From: Alphaproteobacteria bacterium
GTDB lineage: Bacteria; Pseudomonadota; Alphaproteobacteria; Rickettsiales; JADKJE01
DNA length: 64,000 nucleotides
NCBI GenBank assembly: GCA_016722515.1
Contig: JADKJE010000005.1
Span: forward strand, 62,001-126,000
Reading direction: 5' to 3'
The notes under the pieces are model-generated. The model searched no databases. It was not told where the DNA came from and saw nothing but the letters and a program-made list of their open reading frames with translations. This document shows positions 44,590 through 54,279 of the stretch, one piece after another. Positions within the stretch are counted from its first letter, which is position 1. Each line of letters opens with the position of its first letter. The position numbers were made by a program, and so were the translations under genes.

Positions 44590-45490
44590 GGTGAGGCTCC
44601 ATCGTACAAATTTCGTTCAGTTTTAAATGTAGTTGCGGGTGAATCTGGTGTAAGGCTGCATCATGGCAATAGGTGTGTTGCTCTGAAGAAGCCAGTGTTC
44701 TTAGGATGGCAATGATCGTCAACGTGTGGTTATTTTGGATCAGATTCTGGCATTGTGTTTTGCGCTGTGCAGATACAGGCATGACGGAATACGACTGATG
44801 GCCCGACCTGTAAACGTCAATTTCTAGTGGGAAATTCTGTTCTTTCAACGGGGCTATCGCATCGCGCACTAGTTGTTTAGGTAAGGTTTTAATAGCACCA
44901 GTCAGCAATTGAGGTGCATCTTGGGCCTGGGTAAGATTATTAGCGCGGAAGGTGCCTAGTAAAATCCCGTTCACAAACGAACAATCCGTATGTTCACTTT
45001 GCTGTTTGAGCCACTGCACATTTTTATCCAAAAGCGATAGAATCGAAGCTGGCGTAAGGGATGCTTGATGCGGTTTCATTCTGGCTAAAGCAAGTTTAGC
45101 AGAAGTAACCGTTTGGGTGGAGGGGCTGGACAATAAGGATAGGAGTGGCTCAAGGGCCGATTGAGAAAATTCCCCTAAAACAAGCGCAGATCCATAGGCA
45201 ATATCGGTATCTTTTTGTTCGAGTAGTTTTAATAAAACGGGAATGTCGGTCTGGGAGAATTGCGTAGAAAAATGTGTAAGTTCAGCTTCTGGTAGCGTCT
45301 GTTTTTCGTATTTATCAAACAGATGCGCTTTCTGTATGGCACAAGAAACTTCTTTTAACCGGCTGCCTCTACAGCTGCTCCACCAATCCCATAATTGTGT
45401 ACCACCAAGTACAGCAACAATAACCAGGGCGATTGCAGGCTTCAAGAACGCTTTAGGTGAAGTTTGGGGGCGTGGACGGGAATAAAACAT
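44567..45490 (-). CDS. Membrane-anchored HEAT-repeat-like protein
   Basis: Not confidently recognised. It has 307 residues with an N-terminal membrane helix (AIALVIVAVLGGTQLW, about 18-33), so it is probably anchored with the rest in the periplasm. Residues 85-145 look like HEAT repeats (PVLLKLLEQKDTDIAYGSAL, EPLLSLLSSPSTQTVTSAKL). The C-terminal third is Cys/His-bearing without a clear motif. Overlaps the rhodanese gene. Confidence 0.6.
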   Translation of the reverse strand: MFYSRPRPQTSPKAFLKPAIALVIVAVLGGTQLWDWWSSCRGSRLKEVSCAIQKAHLFDKYEKQTLPEAELTHFSTQFSQTDIPVLLKLLEQKDTDIAYGSALVLGEFSQSALEPLLSLLSSPSTQTVTSAKLALARMKPHQASLTPASILSLLDKNVQWLKQQSEHTDCSFVNGILLGTFRANNLTQAQDAPQLLTGAIKTLPKQLVRDAIAPLKEQNFPLEIDVYRSGHQSYSVMPVSAQRKTQCQNLIQNNHTLTIIAILRTLASSEQHTYCHDAALHQIHPQLHLKLNEICTMEPHHEHLAHD

Positions 45491-45677
45491 ATGGCTACAG
45501 CAAATGTGACAGTCTTTCTATTTTTATGGTAGGTGATAATATCTGTTTTTTCAAGGATTTATATTGTGTTATGAGGGGCTAAGAATGCAGGATTTAAGCC
45601 GTTTTGTAAGCGTTAGTAATCTCCTGTTAAACCATTAAGCCTATACTGGATAATATGACTAATGAAAAGGAAATGCT

Positions 45678-46142
45678 ATGAATCATCAACATACTTGGAT
45701 TCTCGTAGCTGACGCCGGCAACGCCAGAATCCTCCAATATGAAGGGCCCTTTAAACCATTAACACAGGTAGATGGTGCTCTGTTTGCGCACAAACATGAA
45801 ATGAATCATGAGTTTGTATCCTCCGACAGAGGGCGAACGGCAGGACGATTTGCAGGTAGCAAACACGCATTTGAATGGCCGACCGATCCGCATCAATATG
45901 AGAAGAAAATATTTGCTAAGGAATTAACGAGGTTCCTGGGCGCTCATGAGCAGGATTTTCAACGGCTAATATTAGTGGCACCACCTGAAATGATGGGTAA
46001 TATTCACCACGAAACCAAAGCAAATCATATATTGACGAAGAAGATCTATGCCAAAGAAACAAAAAATTTAACGCGAGTGCCACTCCATCGAATGGCTCAG
46101 CATTTGAAGGGAGTCCTCAACTTCCAATTAAAGGCTGCATGA
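45678..46142 (+). CDS. Host-attachment-family protein (PF10116 type)
   Basis: A 154-residue protein resembling the family named for a protein required for Agrobacterium attachment to plant cells. Visible features are TWILVADAGNARILQYEG at the start, SDRGRTAGRFAGSKHAFEW in the middle, and FQRLILVAPPEMMGNIHHET. The family also resembles release-factor eRF1-like domains; its biochemical role is not established. AAGGAAA lies upstream at good spacing. A strong terminator follows. Confidence 0.82.
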   Translation: MNHQHTWILVADAGNARILQYEGPFKPLTQVDGALFAHKHEMNHEFVSSDRGRTAGRFAGSKHAFEWPTDPHQYEKKIFAKELTRFLGAHEQDFQRLILVAPPEMMGNIHHETKANHILTKKIYAKETKNLTRVPLHRMAQHLKGVLNFQLKAA

Positions 46143-46174
46143 TAGAAATGTAATAAATTATTAATATTATTTAT

Positions 46175-46209
46175 AAAAACCGGACAAAATAGTATTTTGT
46201 CCGGTTTTT
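46175..46209 (+). terminator. Terminator after the host-attachment gene
   Basis: A near-perfect 17-bp inverted repeat, AAAAACCGGACAAAATA (46175-46191) against TATTTTGTCCGGTTTTT (46193-46209). The right half is also the start of the 190-bp direct repeat; the second copy at 55585 lacks the first 11 bases and so cannot form the full hairpin. Confidence 0.8.
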
Positions 46210-46375
46210 ATTATTTAAACCTATAATAAGCCGTGTCAGAGCCCTATTCACGTTTGAAGTGCAACTATTGATTTATAATGATCTATCATTTTAAATCCCA
46301 GAAGCCAATGAAAACAAGAGAGTGAGACCCTACTCTAGGTTTGTCGTTTATGAACGGCAGACGTTAGTGGACACT
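46186..46375. repeat. 190-bp direct repeat, left copy
   Basis: By base-by-base reading, 46186-46375 is identical to 55585-55774. The left boundary lies inside the host-attachment terminator. The right boundary (GTGGACACT) is followed directly by an IS1634-like left end (CTTGTTTTCGTC). It is best explained as a long target-site duplication made by that IS family. Confidence 0.88.
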
Positions 46376-46772
46376 CTTGTTTTCGTCGACCACTGAGATT
46401 TGAAATTTTAGATCATTATAAATCAATGTGTTATTGATTGAGAAAATTCGATTTGGGTGTTCAGAGGAGATTTTGTATGTTCCTTTGATGTACATGCGAT
46501 CCTAGAAGAACAAGAGCGGTAGCCTTAGTATCCCGATTATAGAAAAGTTCCGAGAGACCTATAAGGTTGTCGAAACAGTAGGTTGCGCAGTACTCCCTGT
46601 CTCCCCGGTCTATACACTCTGGTGAGGGGGGGGGGAGGTGGGAAGGCAACATGCTGTGATTCAATGATTCTATTAAAAACGAAACCAAACAGCCTCACAT
46701 TTGGCAGAAGTCAGGAAAAAAGTTGATCGATCTCTAAAACCTCGTTTCAGGTGTCCCATTGACGAAGACAGG
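46376..46772 (+). mobile_element. IS1634-family remnant, internally deleted
   Basis: The left end CTTGTTTTCGTC matches, with two mismatches, the inverse of the right end CCTGTCTTCGTC. From the ATG at 46488, MYMRS is followed by an in-frame TAG (46503-46505) and then KNKSGSLSIPIIEKFRETYK and VVETVGC, the typical IS1634 transposase N-terminus. The frame degenerates near a run of G (46623-46634). At 46716-46742 the transposase C-terminus KKLIDL and stop reappear. The right end GTGTCCCATTGACGAAGACA closes it near 46772. Most of the transposase is missing, so it is inactive. Confidence 0.75.
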
Positions 46773-47486
46773 TGCCCGTATCAAGAATGAATCAATGGCT
46801 ATGAAGGAAACAATTCTAGAAACAGCCAAAACACTGACAGATGGCCAAATAGTGACGTTAGATCAAGCGCATGGTCCAGTCTTGATTCTTACCTTCTCAA
46901 AGCAACGGGCCAAGAAAGACAGGCATAACCGAGATAAGGGTATAGACAAACTACGCAAACAAGTAGCGAAAGGTAAGCTACAAAAACAGCACATTAATAA
47001 TCGGGGGTATAATAAGTTCTTGTCAATGCAAGGAAACATAGAGGTCACACTGGATGAAGAAAAGATCATTCAAGAATCTAAATGGGATGGGTTAAAGGGA
47101 TATATCACTAATAGCACCTTACCGGCCCAAGATCTTGTTGAGCATTATAAGGAACTATGGAATATCGAAAGGGCGTTCAGGATTTCAAAAACGGACTTAC
47201 GTATACGTCCCATCTTTCATCGAAAGAAAGAGAGGATAGAAGCACATCTGTGCATAGCATTTGCCGCCTATGCTGTGTATAAAGAATTGGAGCGTAAGCT
47301 TAAAATCAATAAGACAGGTATGTCTGCAGCACAAGCTATTGAACTCTCCAAAACTATCTTCCACGCATCATTCAAACTACCAGAATCAGGGAAAGAGATA
47401 ACCATATTTAACAACTTATCTGGAGATCAAAAAAAGTTGATCGATCTCTAAAATCTCTCTCGGGTGTCCCATTGACGAAGACAGGA
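46773..47486 (+). pseudogene. IS1634-family transposase, C-terminal fragment
   Basis: About 226 codons (to 47451) in one frame with no proper start, beginning GARIKNESMAMKETIL right after the right end of the previous IS copy. It includes the family block WDGLKGYITNSTLPAQDL, YKELWNIERAFRISKTDLRI, RPIFHRKKERIEAHLC, which surrounds the last acidic catalytic residue (Glu of IERAFR), and ends QKKLIDL. The IS right end follows (GTGTCCCATTGACGAAGACA, ending 47486). The N-terminal half, including the first catalytic Asp residues, is missing. Confidence 0.82.
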
Positions 47487-47799
47487 ATCGTTCTAATTTT
47501 TCTTTCAATGAATCAGTTATTTTGACAGCGGCAGAAAGGGCAGAGTCAGGATGATTAAGCTTGGAAACAATATCACTCACCATATCCGTAATGTTTTTAA
47601 TTCCATCCAACGGTATCTCAATATCCAGATGATCATGCTCATCGACCAGGATTTCCTGAACCTTGTTCACATCGCGGTTAACGCCATTCAGTTGGTCATC
47701 GGTTGCCGCCTGGCCTGCTATGGTGATGGTTCCTGCACCGATAGTGGCGTGGGTGACGCCGATTTTAGTGTCATCTTCTATCTTTAAGGATGGACTGCT
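47487..47799 (-). pseudogene. Orphan exoprotein junction module cut by an IS
   Basis: In one minus-strand frame this encodes SSPSLKIEDDTKIGVTHATI and, further on, DQLNGVNRDVNKVQEILVDE and HDHLDIEIPLDG. This parallels the main exoprotein (TPSLQIAQDTTIGVTHATI, DQLKGINRDINKTQEILVDK, HDHLDVEVPIDG, coded at about 49195-49400). After DG the sequences diverge: the orphan continues IKNITDMVSDIVSKLNHPDS and is then cut by the IS at 47486. It has no start codon or ribosome site. This is the layout of silent, displaced CdiA C-terminal modules next to CDI loci. Confidence 0.72.
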
Positions 47800-47947
47800 T
47801 CATGAAATATCCGGGTTAGTAAGATCGCGAAACTTCTATTCTAGAAAACTCTCTTTCATTTTAAATATCAGAGAATTTTTTTGGCCCAGCCATTTAGATG
47901 TATTATTAACATATGTTCCGTTGAAAACGTATGAAAAATGCTATAGT

Positions 47948-48262
47948 TCAGTCATAAAACTGATGTCTAATCTCTAGGAAATCGAGTGCTTCCGAAATTT
48001 TTTTCAGAATAAATTCTTTTTGCTTTTCATCAATACTTCCGCTCGGTTCACGCGTTGGTTTTAGGCTGTTTTTATAAATGATAGTTATGTATGAGTCCAG
48101 TGGGGGGGATGCCTCCTTATATGTTTTTGGAAGTAATCCTGACTCTATAAAGATCTCAAATATGTGCCCTTTTTCAGTATATTTTATTTTTGATTTTCCC
48201 TCGATTTCGACTAAGAAACCTTCTGTGCTGAAAACCTTTTTGTTTCCCTTATTGATAAGCAT
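47948..48262 (-). CDS. Candidate immunity protein for the exoprotein toxin
   Basis: A 104-residue soluble protein, no signal or membrane segment, containing EIEGKSKIKYTEKG and IDEKQKEFILKKISEALDFL. Its ATG overlaps the exoprotein stop as TAATG, and GGAGG lies six bases upstream inside the exoprotein gene, so translation is tightly coupled. A small gene placed directly after a polymorphic exoprotein is the expected position for a CdiI-type immunity protein. The assignment rests on context; I do not recognise the family with certainty. Confidence 0.65.
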   Translation of the reverse strand: MLINKGNKKVFSTEGFLVEIEGKSKIKYTEKGHIFEIFIESGLLPKTYKEASPPLDSYITIIYKNSLKPTREPSGSIDEKQKEFILKKISEALDFLEIRHQFYD

Positions 48263-51200
48263 TAAAAACCTCCGGTTAAGAAATCCACGCTTTTTATATT
48301 TGGTTTGGTTATTAAAGTTGGATATTCTATTGTGTTAAAAATTGAGTTAGAACTCGCTCCCTCCGTGAATGCTGTTACTGATCCAGAGGCCTGGGAAGCA
48401 TACTTTTGGGATAATGAACCCCAAATACTGTCGGCTTGTTGCATCGTTAAATTCTCATTGCTGTACAGGTTTTGTGATTCCAACCATCGTCCTCCTGGAG
48501 TCATTTCTAAGGTTAATTTCCCATTCCCGAAAGCAAATTCCTCTGCTAATGCTTTGTTTCCTGGTCCAGAGTAAAAGACCGCTGAATTTTCTGCTGTAGT
48601 AACATCCAAACCTTCAATGGCTGCCATATAATCAGAATATAGCATTCCGCTTCCCCCAACACCTTCAACAGCTACTTCGCCTCCCAAGAATGTTCCTCCT
48701 GACAAAACTACAGGTATACCAAAGCCTATCCATTTGAGAGTTTTTAGGGATGCATCTATACTGACTTGTTGACAACTTGGATCGAGATTACATTCATTAT
48801 CAAACGCAAGATCATCGGTAACATTATATAAATTACCAATATCTGGTGCATTCATGATTCCTTTATAGAGTGAATGAGCTTCTGAAGCGGTTTTTTCGCT
48901 TATGCTTACTGTTTTTCCTTGTAACGATAACTCGCACATTCCTCCTGCAGCATATGCATCTTGAATAAATAAGCTTTTAATATTAAAGCTAACTTGACCA
49001 CACCCAACCAGTTGCTCAGTAGTTAAATCACCATCTTTCAACGCTTCCAGGATTGCATTTACATTAGCCTTATCCTCTGGATCAATTACATTCTTTGCTA
49101 CGGCTTGGTCAACTGCCTGACTAAATAATTGAGATAATTTATCGTTTACTGAAGTTGCTGCATCTCCAATAAAAGATAATGTTAACTGTAGTGTTTTGCC
49201 ATCAATAGGTACCTCTACATCTAAATGGTCATGCTTATCCACCAGGATTTCCTGCGTCTTATTGATATCACGATTAATGCCCTTCAATTGGTCATTAGTG
49301 GCAACTGTGTTATTGATGTTAATCGTACCATTGCCAATCGTAGCATGGGTCACGCCGATGGTGGTGTCTTGGGCAATTTGCAGTGATGGAGTATAAGAAG
49401 AGGAGAGGTTCGAGCCAGAACCAAATACTGGCTGGCCTGGTTGTCCGCCGAAACCTACTGCCATTCCGGCTCCGCTGGAATTCCAGATATCTTCATCGGT
49501 TAAGTCGCTCACTACCAGTGAATCGGTGTTTAGGGTAAGATTACCACCGTCCATGTATGTGCCATCTTCCTGCGGAGTGGCTTGCGCAACCAGTGCCCCT
49601 TTTATCATTGTTTTTCCATCTGTGTTAATGGTTATAGAGTTTGTACCAATAATAGAGGTCACATTATCCGTCCAGTTGCGGTGCCCATCACCACTGCTGG
49701 CAGAGGCATTGGCACCAAAGGTGGGGGACAAGCCGTTAACGCCATAGCTAATACCTACACTCAATCCGCCGCTATGGCTGCTTTGGCTGGTTTTTTGCAC
49801 GTTTTGTACTGATTCTATATCCAGGTTGTCGCCTATATCCATGTTCACATTCTTTGCCTGGATGTTAGCTCCCTTGACTATGGTGTCTTTACCGCTTTGG
49901 CTGATAAAATCATGACCGGCAGAAATGCTGGCTTGGGTAAAGTTGCTGCCACTGGTTTCATATTTAGAAGAACTGCTTGAGATTCCAAGGCTTACAGAAA
50001 TGCTGGGCAACAATTGTGAGGGATCGATAAAACCTTTACTGGCATTATACATTGATCTAAATTGGAATACTCCTTTATAGATGTCGGCTGCCGTTTGGAT
50101 GCCAGCATAACTGCCAGAACCTTTATCGCCGATGCCCTTTAGCGAATCTATCAAACCCGTAAAGCCTTCTTGAATCGCAACCGATACGCCAATGCTGTTC
50201 ATCTTATGCGATTCGGCATAGCTGTTATCAGCATCCAGTGCCAGCAGGTTAATGTTGTTATCGCTGTTGAGGATCACATCATGCCCGGCCTGTAATTGGC
50301 TGGAAAGGATGTTAATATCATCATGGGCATCCATGGTGATGTCATGCCCGGCTACCATCATTGAAGGTAATAAGGTTTCCTGGTAGCTATTGATCCTGTC
50401 TTTGGTCTGCTGGTAGCTTACCCCAAAACTCATGCCAGAAAGTCCACCGGTGAAACCGCTGTCCTTTTTATACACGTAGCTGGATTCATAACCCTTACCA
50501 GCTTCTACCGTAATACCGCCTGTATCGTTATGATCAGCATCAGCCAGTAAATGGATGTCGTTACCTGCTTCTGCGTAAGAGGCGGTAACGTTGATATCAT
50601 CATTGGCATTGATGTTAATGTTATTTCCTGCCGTTAAAGTAGAACCGCGTAAACTTTCCTGATCCTGTTTGACCTCCTTCTTGCTAGAGCTCATAAAGCC
50701 ATGGCTGCTGCTGGTTTCGTGGTAATGGTAGCTTTCGGTTTCGGCACCGATGGTGACATTCTGTGCGGTTAAATTAATATCACCAGCACTTTGCGCATCG
50801 CTGCCTTTGATGGTGATGTCGTTAGCGGCATTTAACACCAGCTGCTGACCGCTTAATAACGAGCCAATTTGCAAGGTGCTGTCACTGGTGTAGTGGCTGT
50901 GGCGATAGGACGCATCGGTGTGGTTGTTTAAGGCCTGGCTGTCGATGATGATGTTGCCGTTGGTCGACGTTAAGCTGCCCGTTCCACCGGCATCGAGCAC
51001 ACCGCCGTTAAAGTGGATATCACCGCTGGTGTTGAGGTTTACGTTGTTTCCTGCGGCAAGGGTTCCTTGATGTTGTAGTGTTTCAAACGTGCTTTTGCCA
51101 TAACTGCTTGATCCTACGGATGCGCTGTTGCTGATTGTGTCTGCGGTGATATCTAGATTATTACCCGCTTTGATTAATCCACCTTGGTTTGAAACGGTGC

Positions 51201-54200
51201 TTGAATTGATAGTGACATTATGCTGCGCCTGGATGCCGCCCTGATTGGTGATGCTGTTGCCTGTTAAGGCAATATCATGACCATTAAGAGTAGCGCCGGT
51301 ATTAAGGGCGATGTCCTGTAATTGTGCGTGACTACTGGATAGATAAACGGTAGGCACTAAGACTTGTTTCCCGTTTATGGTTTGCTGCACCAGCCACACA
51401 ATATCTTTGGTTAAAAGCGATTGCTGTGAATCGGTTAAGGCAATACCAACCGATAAATTTAATGTACCCATTTGCTCTTTGGCATTATCATAAAGCTGGG
51501 TGATTTGTGCGTTAGCATTGGTAATGCCAGGGGTGATAAAACGTGTGCCTAGTTTTTTAAGCAAGGCATCTTCAATTAATTGCGTTTCGTAAAAAGGATC
51601 GCCTAATAATAAGATGGTGTGGTCAAGCTGATAACCGAGTTGATCTAATAAGTAACTGGAACCCACATAGCCATTTTGATTAATGTTTGGTATTTGGGTG
51701 GTTATCAAGTAAGGGGAGTTAGGATCAGATGCTACTCCAAATAAACCACCTACGCTAACATTCACTCCAGGGGAAACCACCGATGATTGATCAATACGTG
51801 GGGTAATTAATACGCCGCTTATTGGAAGCGATGTCTGGTTATTCACCAAATTACCACCCAACGTTAATGTGCCACCGGCTTCAATGGTGCTGGCGACATG
51901 GCCGGATTGATAAACGAGGTCAAACGTTTCAAGTGGAGCAATAGAGCCAACCAGGTCATATTCATTGATGACTGGATTATAGATATGCGGTAAACAGCCG
52001 GAAGTCATACAGGTATAGCGCAAGATACTGTTGATATCCATCCCGGTATTAGTGACATTGGCATTCCCTAAATCAACATTGCCGCTGGCGCTGATATAAC
52101 TGACCTGCTGGTTGAGGGTGGCGGCGTCTACTACCAGGTTTCCTTGGGAAATAATTTCGCCGGCACGCTCGGTAAAATCTTCTGTTTCTGTAATGACCTG
52201 ACGTGCTACACCTGGAGGAAGGTTGGGATCCGCCTGCCAGGTCGAGTTATTATCGACCATGAACTTAACGCCGTCTAAATACGGATCAGCATTAAAAATC
52301 AGCCATTGATTGTCTTTGCCGGTATGTGCCAGCATATCGTCATTGCCATGGCCTAAGCGGATATCAAAATACTCGATATCGCTGGATTGTTCGGTGAATG
52401 AAGGGTTTCCGACGCGGTGGTTGCTGAGAGTGTCTGCGACTAAGGTCATTAAACCACCCGATTGAATTAAACCGCTTTGGTTTTCTAATAAGACCATGCG
52501 GGTGTTGTTTAAACCGCCTATCCTTAAACTGCCCGTTTCTGCCAGGATGTAACCCTGGTCATTGAGGAGATGGTTGCCAACTTCTATGTTCATATTGCCG
52601 TGCGTATAGAGTACGCCTTGGTTCGTTAGGTCATGTGTAGCTCCGAGTAACGCGTCATTATTGGACGCGATGACACCGGTTGCGGTGTTGTTTAAATCGT
52701 GTGCGCTTATATCGATATGCGTTGCTGAAGAGAGTTCTCCTTGATTGGTTAAGGTTCCACCGACTGTTAAAGACAAATCACCTAGCATCGATATAATCGA
52801 TGTATCATTTAGCCAATTGCCGCTTACGTTTTGCAAGAGGGTGTTGGCTAGTAAGGTGCTGTTCGTTGCGCTGAAACTGCCATTAGTTAGAGACAATCCG
52901 TCATTAGCCACAATCTGACTGGTCGTGATAGTGGTTGCTCCAGTGGAAATAAACACCACCGAGTTCGCGAGTATATCGCTATCGCTTATATCGAGGCTGG
53001 CGGCTGTCATGGATATCACATCTTCTGTTCCGCTGGTGAGTACATGTGTTAAACGAATAGAGTCTGCATTGCCCGTAATGGTGTTGGCTTTCACAAACGC
53101 AAAGCCAGAATCAGCGCCTGAGCCATCTAAGGTGAGTTGATTGCCAGCAGTGAGAGTAAGCTGATCACCAGCATAGATATATTGACCACTTAATTGAGCA
53201 TCACTCTGTGCATTCACGGTTACCGAACCACCAGCAGAGGTTCTGCCGGTATGGGTCACTTTGCTGGCTGTTGAGGTAAGCTTCACATCTGCAGTAGCAG
53301 AAGCAGTGCCGGCCTGAACAAGCTCACCATCGGCGGTGATTTCTAAATTACCGTTACTGGCTTGCAAGATGCCGCCATTATTAACACCAACGCCTGCTTC
53401 GGTGCTTTTAAGATAAATCTTTCCTGCATACATGCCACCCAAAGCAGATGCATCAATCGCAATGGTGGGTTTGCTAACCTCTGATTCCGGTGTGGCAGCA
53501 AGTGGAGTGGCCACACCCGTTTGATAATTGACTTGGTTGCGCCCCGTTGTGACGCGCACTGTATTGCCACCATAAATAGCAGCGTGGATTTGCGTAGCGC
53601 GGGAGATGATATCAAACGAATCCGTCTGGCTGGCATCAACGCCGTTGCCTTCGATTAAAACAGTGCCTTTATCAACGGTGATATGGTCTATATTGCCCGC
53701 ACCATCCATATGGGGCACTCCGGTCGTTAACGTGACTTTAGGTGTTTTGAGAAATCCACAGCCATTGCAGCTGATGCCGTTGGGGTTAGCCACGACATAC
53801 TCGGCTTCTCTGCCAAATATTTCCGTTGGGCCTTGCAAGGAAGATGGATTCGTTCCGGTTACTTCATTAATAATAATGCGTGCTTCATTACCGGAAGTAA
53901 GGTTGCCATTGCCAACCACAATGCTACCAATCGTTGACATTCCTGAACTGGCTGAATTATTAACAATCAACCCCTCGTTACCAACTTGTAGTTCCCCAAG
54001 CTTATTGTGAGAAACTCCGCCCCCATTAGGTGTGGCAATGTTTTCCACTGGTGTGTGATTAAGAGATTCTGCAACCGTGGGTTGATTGGCTGTGGGCGCG
54101 GCGGTGTCTGGCGTAATCACAGTTTGTGCGTAGACGATGGGTGCTAACATCGGCTGTAGAACCAGTAGCACAGACAGCATTAACACAAGAGAATGATGTA

Positions 54201-54234
54201 ATTTTCTTGGCAATTCTTGACCCAATTTTTTCAT
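48262..54234 (-). CDS. Filamentous-haemagglutinin/CdiA-like two-partner-secretion exoprotein
   Basis: About 1990 residues from the ATG at 54234. An N-terminal extended-type signal (HHSLVLMLSVLLVLQPMLAP, ending YAQ) precedes a TPS domain of about 250 residues, with the hallmark VVANPNGISCNGCGFLKTP near residue 155. Beta-helix haemagglutinin repeats then fill to about 1600, for example GHDIALTGNSITNQGGIQA. A pretoxin-like part with Cys-bearing NECNLDPSCQQ and a hydrophobic IGFGIPVVLSGGTFLG follows near 1840. The last 107 or so residues (SAVFYSGPGNKALAEEF, LEMTPGGRWLESQNLYS, ADSIWGSLSQKYASQASG) are a candidate toxin. No VENN motif is seen. No TpsB/CdiB transporter gene is in the window. Confidence 0.88.
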   Translation of the reverse strand: MKKLGQELPRKLHHSLVLMLSVLLVLQPMLAPIVYAQTVITPDTAAPTANQPTVAESLNHTPVENIATPNGGGVSHNKLGELQVGNEGLIVNNSASSGMSTIGSIVVGNGNLTSGNEARIIINEVTGTNPSSLQGPTEIFGREAEYVVANPNGISCNGCGFLKTPKVTLTTGVPHMDGAGNIDHITVDKGTVLIEGNGVDASQTDSFDIISRATQIHAAIYGGNTVRVTTGRNQVNYQTGVATPLAATPESEVSKPTIAIDASALGGMYAGKIYLKSTEAGVGVNNGGILQASNGNLEITADGELVQAGTASATADVKLTSTASKVTHTGRTSAGGSVTVNAQSDAQLSGQYIYAGDQLTLTAGNQLTLDGSGADSGFAFVKANTITGNADSIRLTHVLTSGTEDVISMTAASLDISDSDILANSVVFISTGATTITTSQIVANDGLSLTNGSFSATNSTLLANTLLQNVSGNWLNDTSIISMLGDLSLTVGGTLTNQGELSSATHIDISAHDLNNTATGVIASNNDALLGATHDLTNQGVLYTHGNMNIEVGNHLLNDQGYILAETGSLRIGGLNNTRMVLLENQSGLIQSGGLMTLVADTLSNHRVGNPSFTEQSSDIEYFDIRLGHGNDDMLAHTGKDNQWLIFNADPYLDGVKFMVDNNSTWQADPNLPPGVARQVITETEDFTERAGEIISQGNLVVDAATLNQQVSYISASGNVDLGNANVTNTGMDINSILRYTCMTSGCLPHIYNPVINEYDLVGSIAPLETFDLVYQSGHVASTIEAGGTLTLGGNLVNNQTSLPISGVLITPRIDQSSVVSPGVNVSVGGLFGVASDPNSPYLITTQIPNINQNGYVGSSYLLDQLGYQLDHTILLLGDPFYETQLIEDALLKKLGTRFITPGITNANAQITQLYDNAKEQMGTLNLSVGIALTDSQQSLLTKDIVWLVQQTINGKQVLVPTVYLSSSHAQLQDIALNTGATLNGHDIALTGNSITNQGGIQAQHNVTINSSTVSNQGGLIKAGNNLDITADTISNSASVGSSSYGKSTFETLQHQGTLAAGNNVNLNTSGDIHFNGGVLDAGGTGSLTSTNGNIIIDSQALNNHTDASYRHSHYTSDSTLQIGSLLSGQQLVLNAANDITIKGSDAQSAGDINLTAQNVTIGAETESYHYHETSSSHGFMSSSKKEVKQDQESLRGSTLTAGNNININANDDINVTASYAEAGNDIHLLADADHNDTGGITVEAGKGYESSYVYKKDSGFTGGLSGMSFGVSYQQTKDRINSYQETLLPSMMVAGHDITMDAHDDINILSSQLQAGHDVILNSDNNINLLALDADNSYAESHKMNSIGVSVAIQEGFTGLIDSLKGIGDKGSGSYAGIQTAADIYKGVFQFRSMYNASKGFIDPSQLLPSISVSLGISSSSSKYETSGSNFTQASISAGHDFISQSGKDTIVKGANIQAKNVNMDIGDNLDIESVQNVQKTSQSSHSGGLSVGISYGVNGLSPTFGANASASSGDGHRNWTDNVTSIIGTNSITINTDGKTMIKGALVAQATPQEDGTYMDGGNLTLNTDSLVVSDLTDEDIWNSSGAGMAVGFGGQPGQPVFGSGSNLSSSYTPSLQIAQDTTIGVTHATIGNGTININNTVATNDQLKGINRDINKTQEILVDKHDHLDVEVPIDGKTLQLTLSFIGDAATSVNDKLSQLFSQAVDQAVAKNVIDPEDKANVNAILEALKDGDLTTEQLVGCGQVSFNIKSLFIQDAYAAGGMCELSLQGKTVSISEKTASEAHSLYKGIMNAPDIGNLYNVTDDLAFDNECNLDPSCQQVSIDASLKTLKWIGFGIPVVLSGGTFLGGEVAVEGVGGSGMLYSDYMAAIEGLDVTTAENSAVFYSGPGNKALAEEFAFGNGKLTLEMTPGGRWLESQNLYSNENLTMQQADSIWGSLSQKYASQASGSVTAFTEGASSNSIFNTIEYPTLITKPNIKSVDFLTGGF

Positions 54235-54279
54235 AAACACCGAATGCGAATTAATGGCTATTTCCCACAGAGGAAAAAT

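Noticed and set aside
46461..46688. 75-codon minus-strand frame within the IS remnant
   Set aside because: It is antisense to the recognisable transposase N-terminus and runs through the G-run; a shadow frame.
47416..47670. 84-codon minus-strand frame across the IS right end and the orphan module
   Set aside because: It is a chimera: the first part is the orphan exoprotein module and the last residues are antisense IS sequence.
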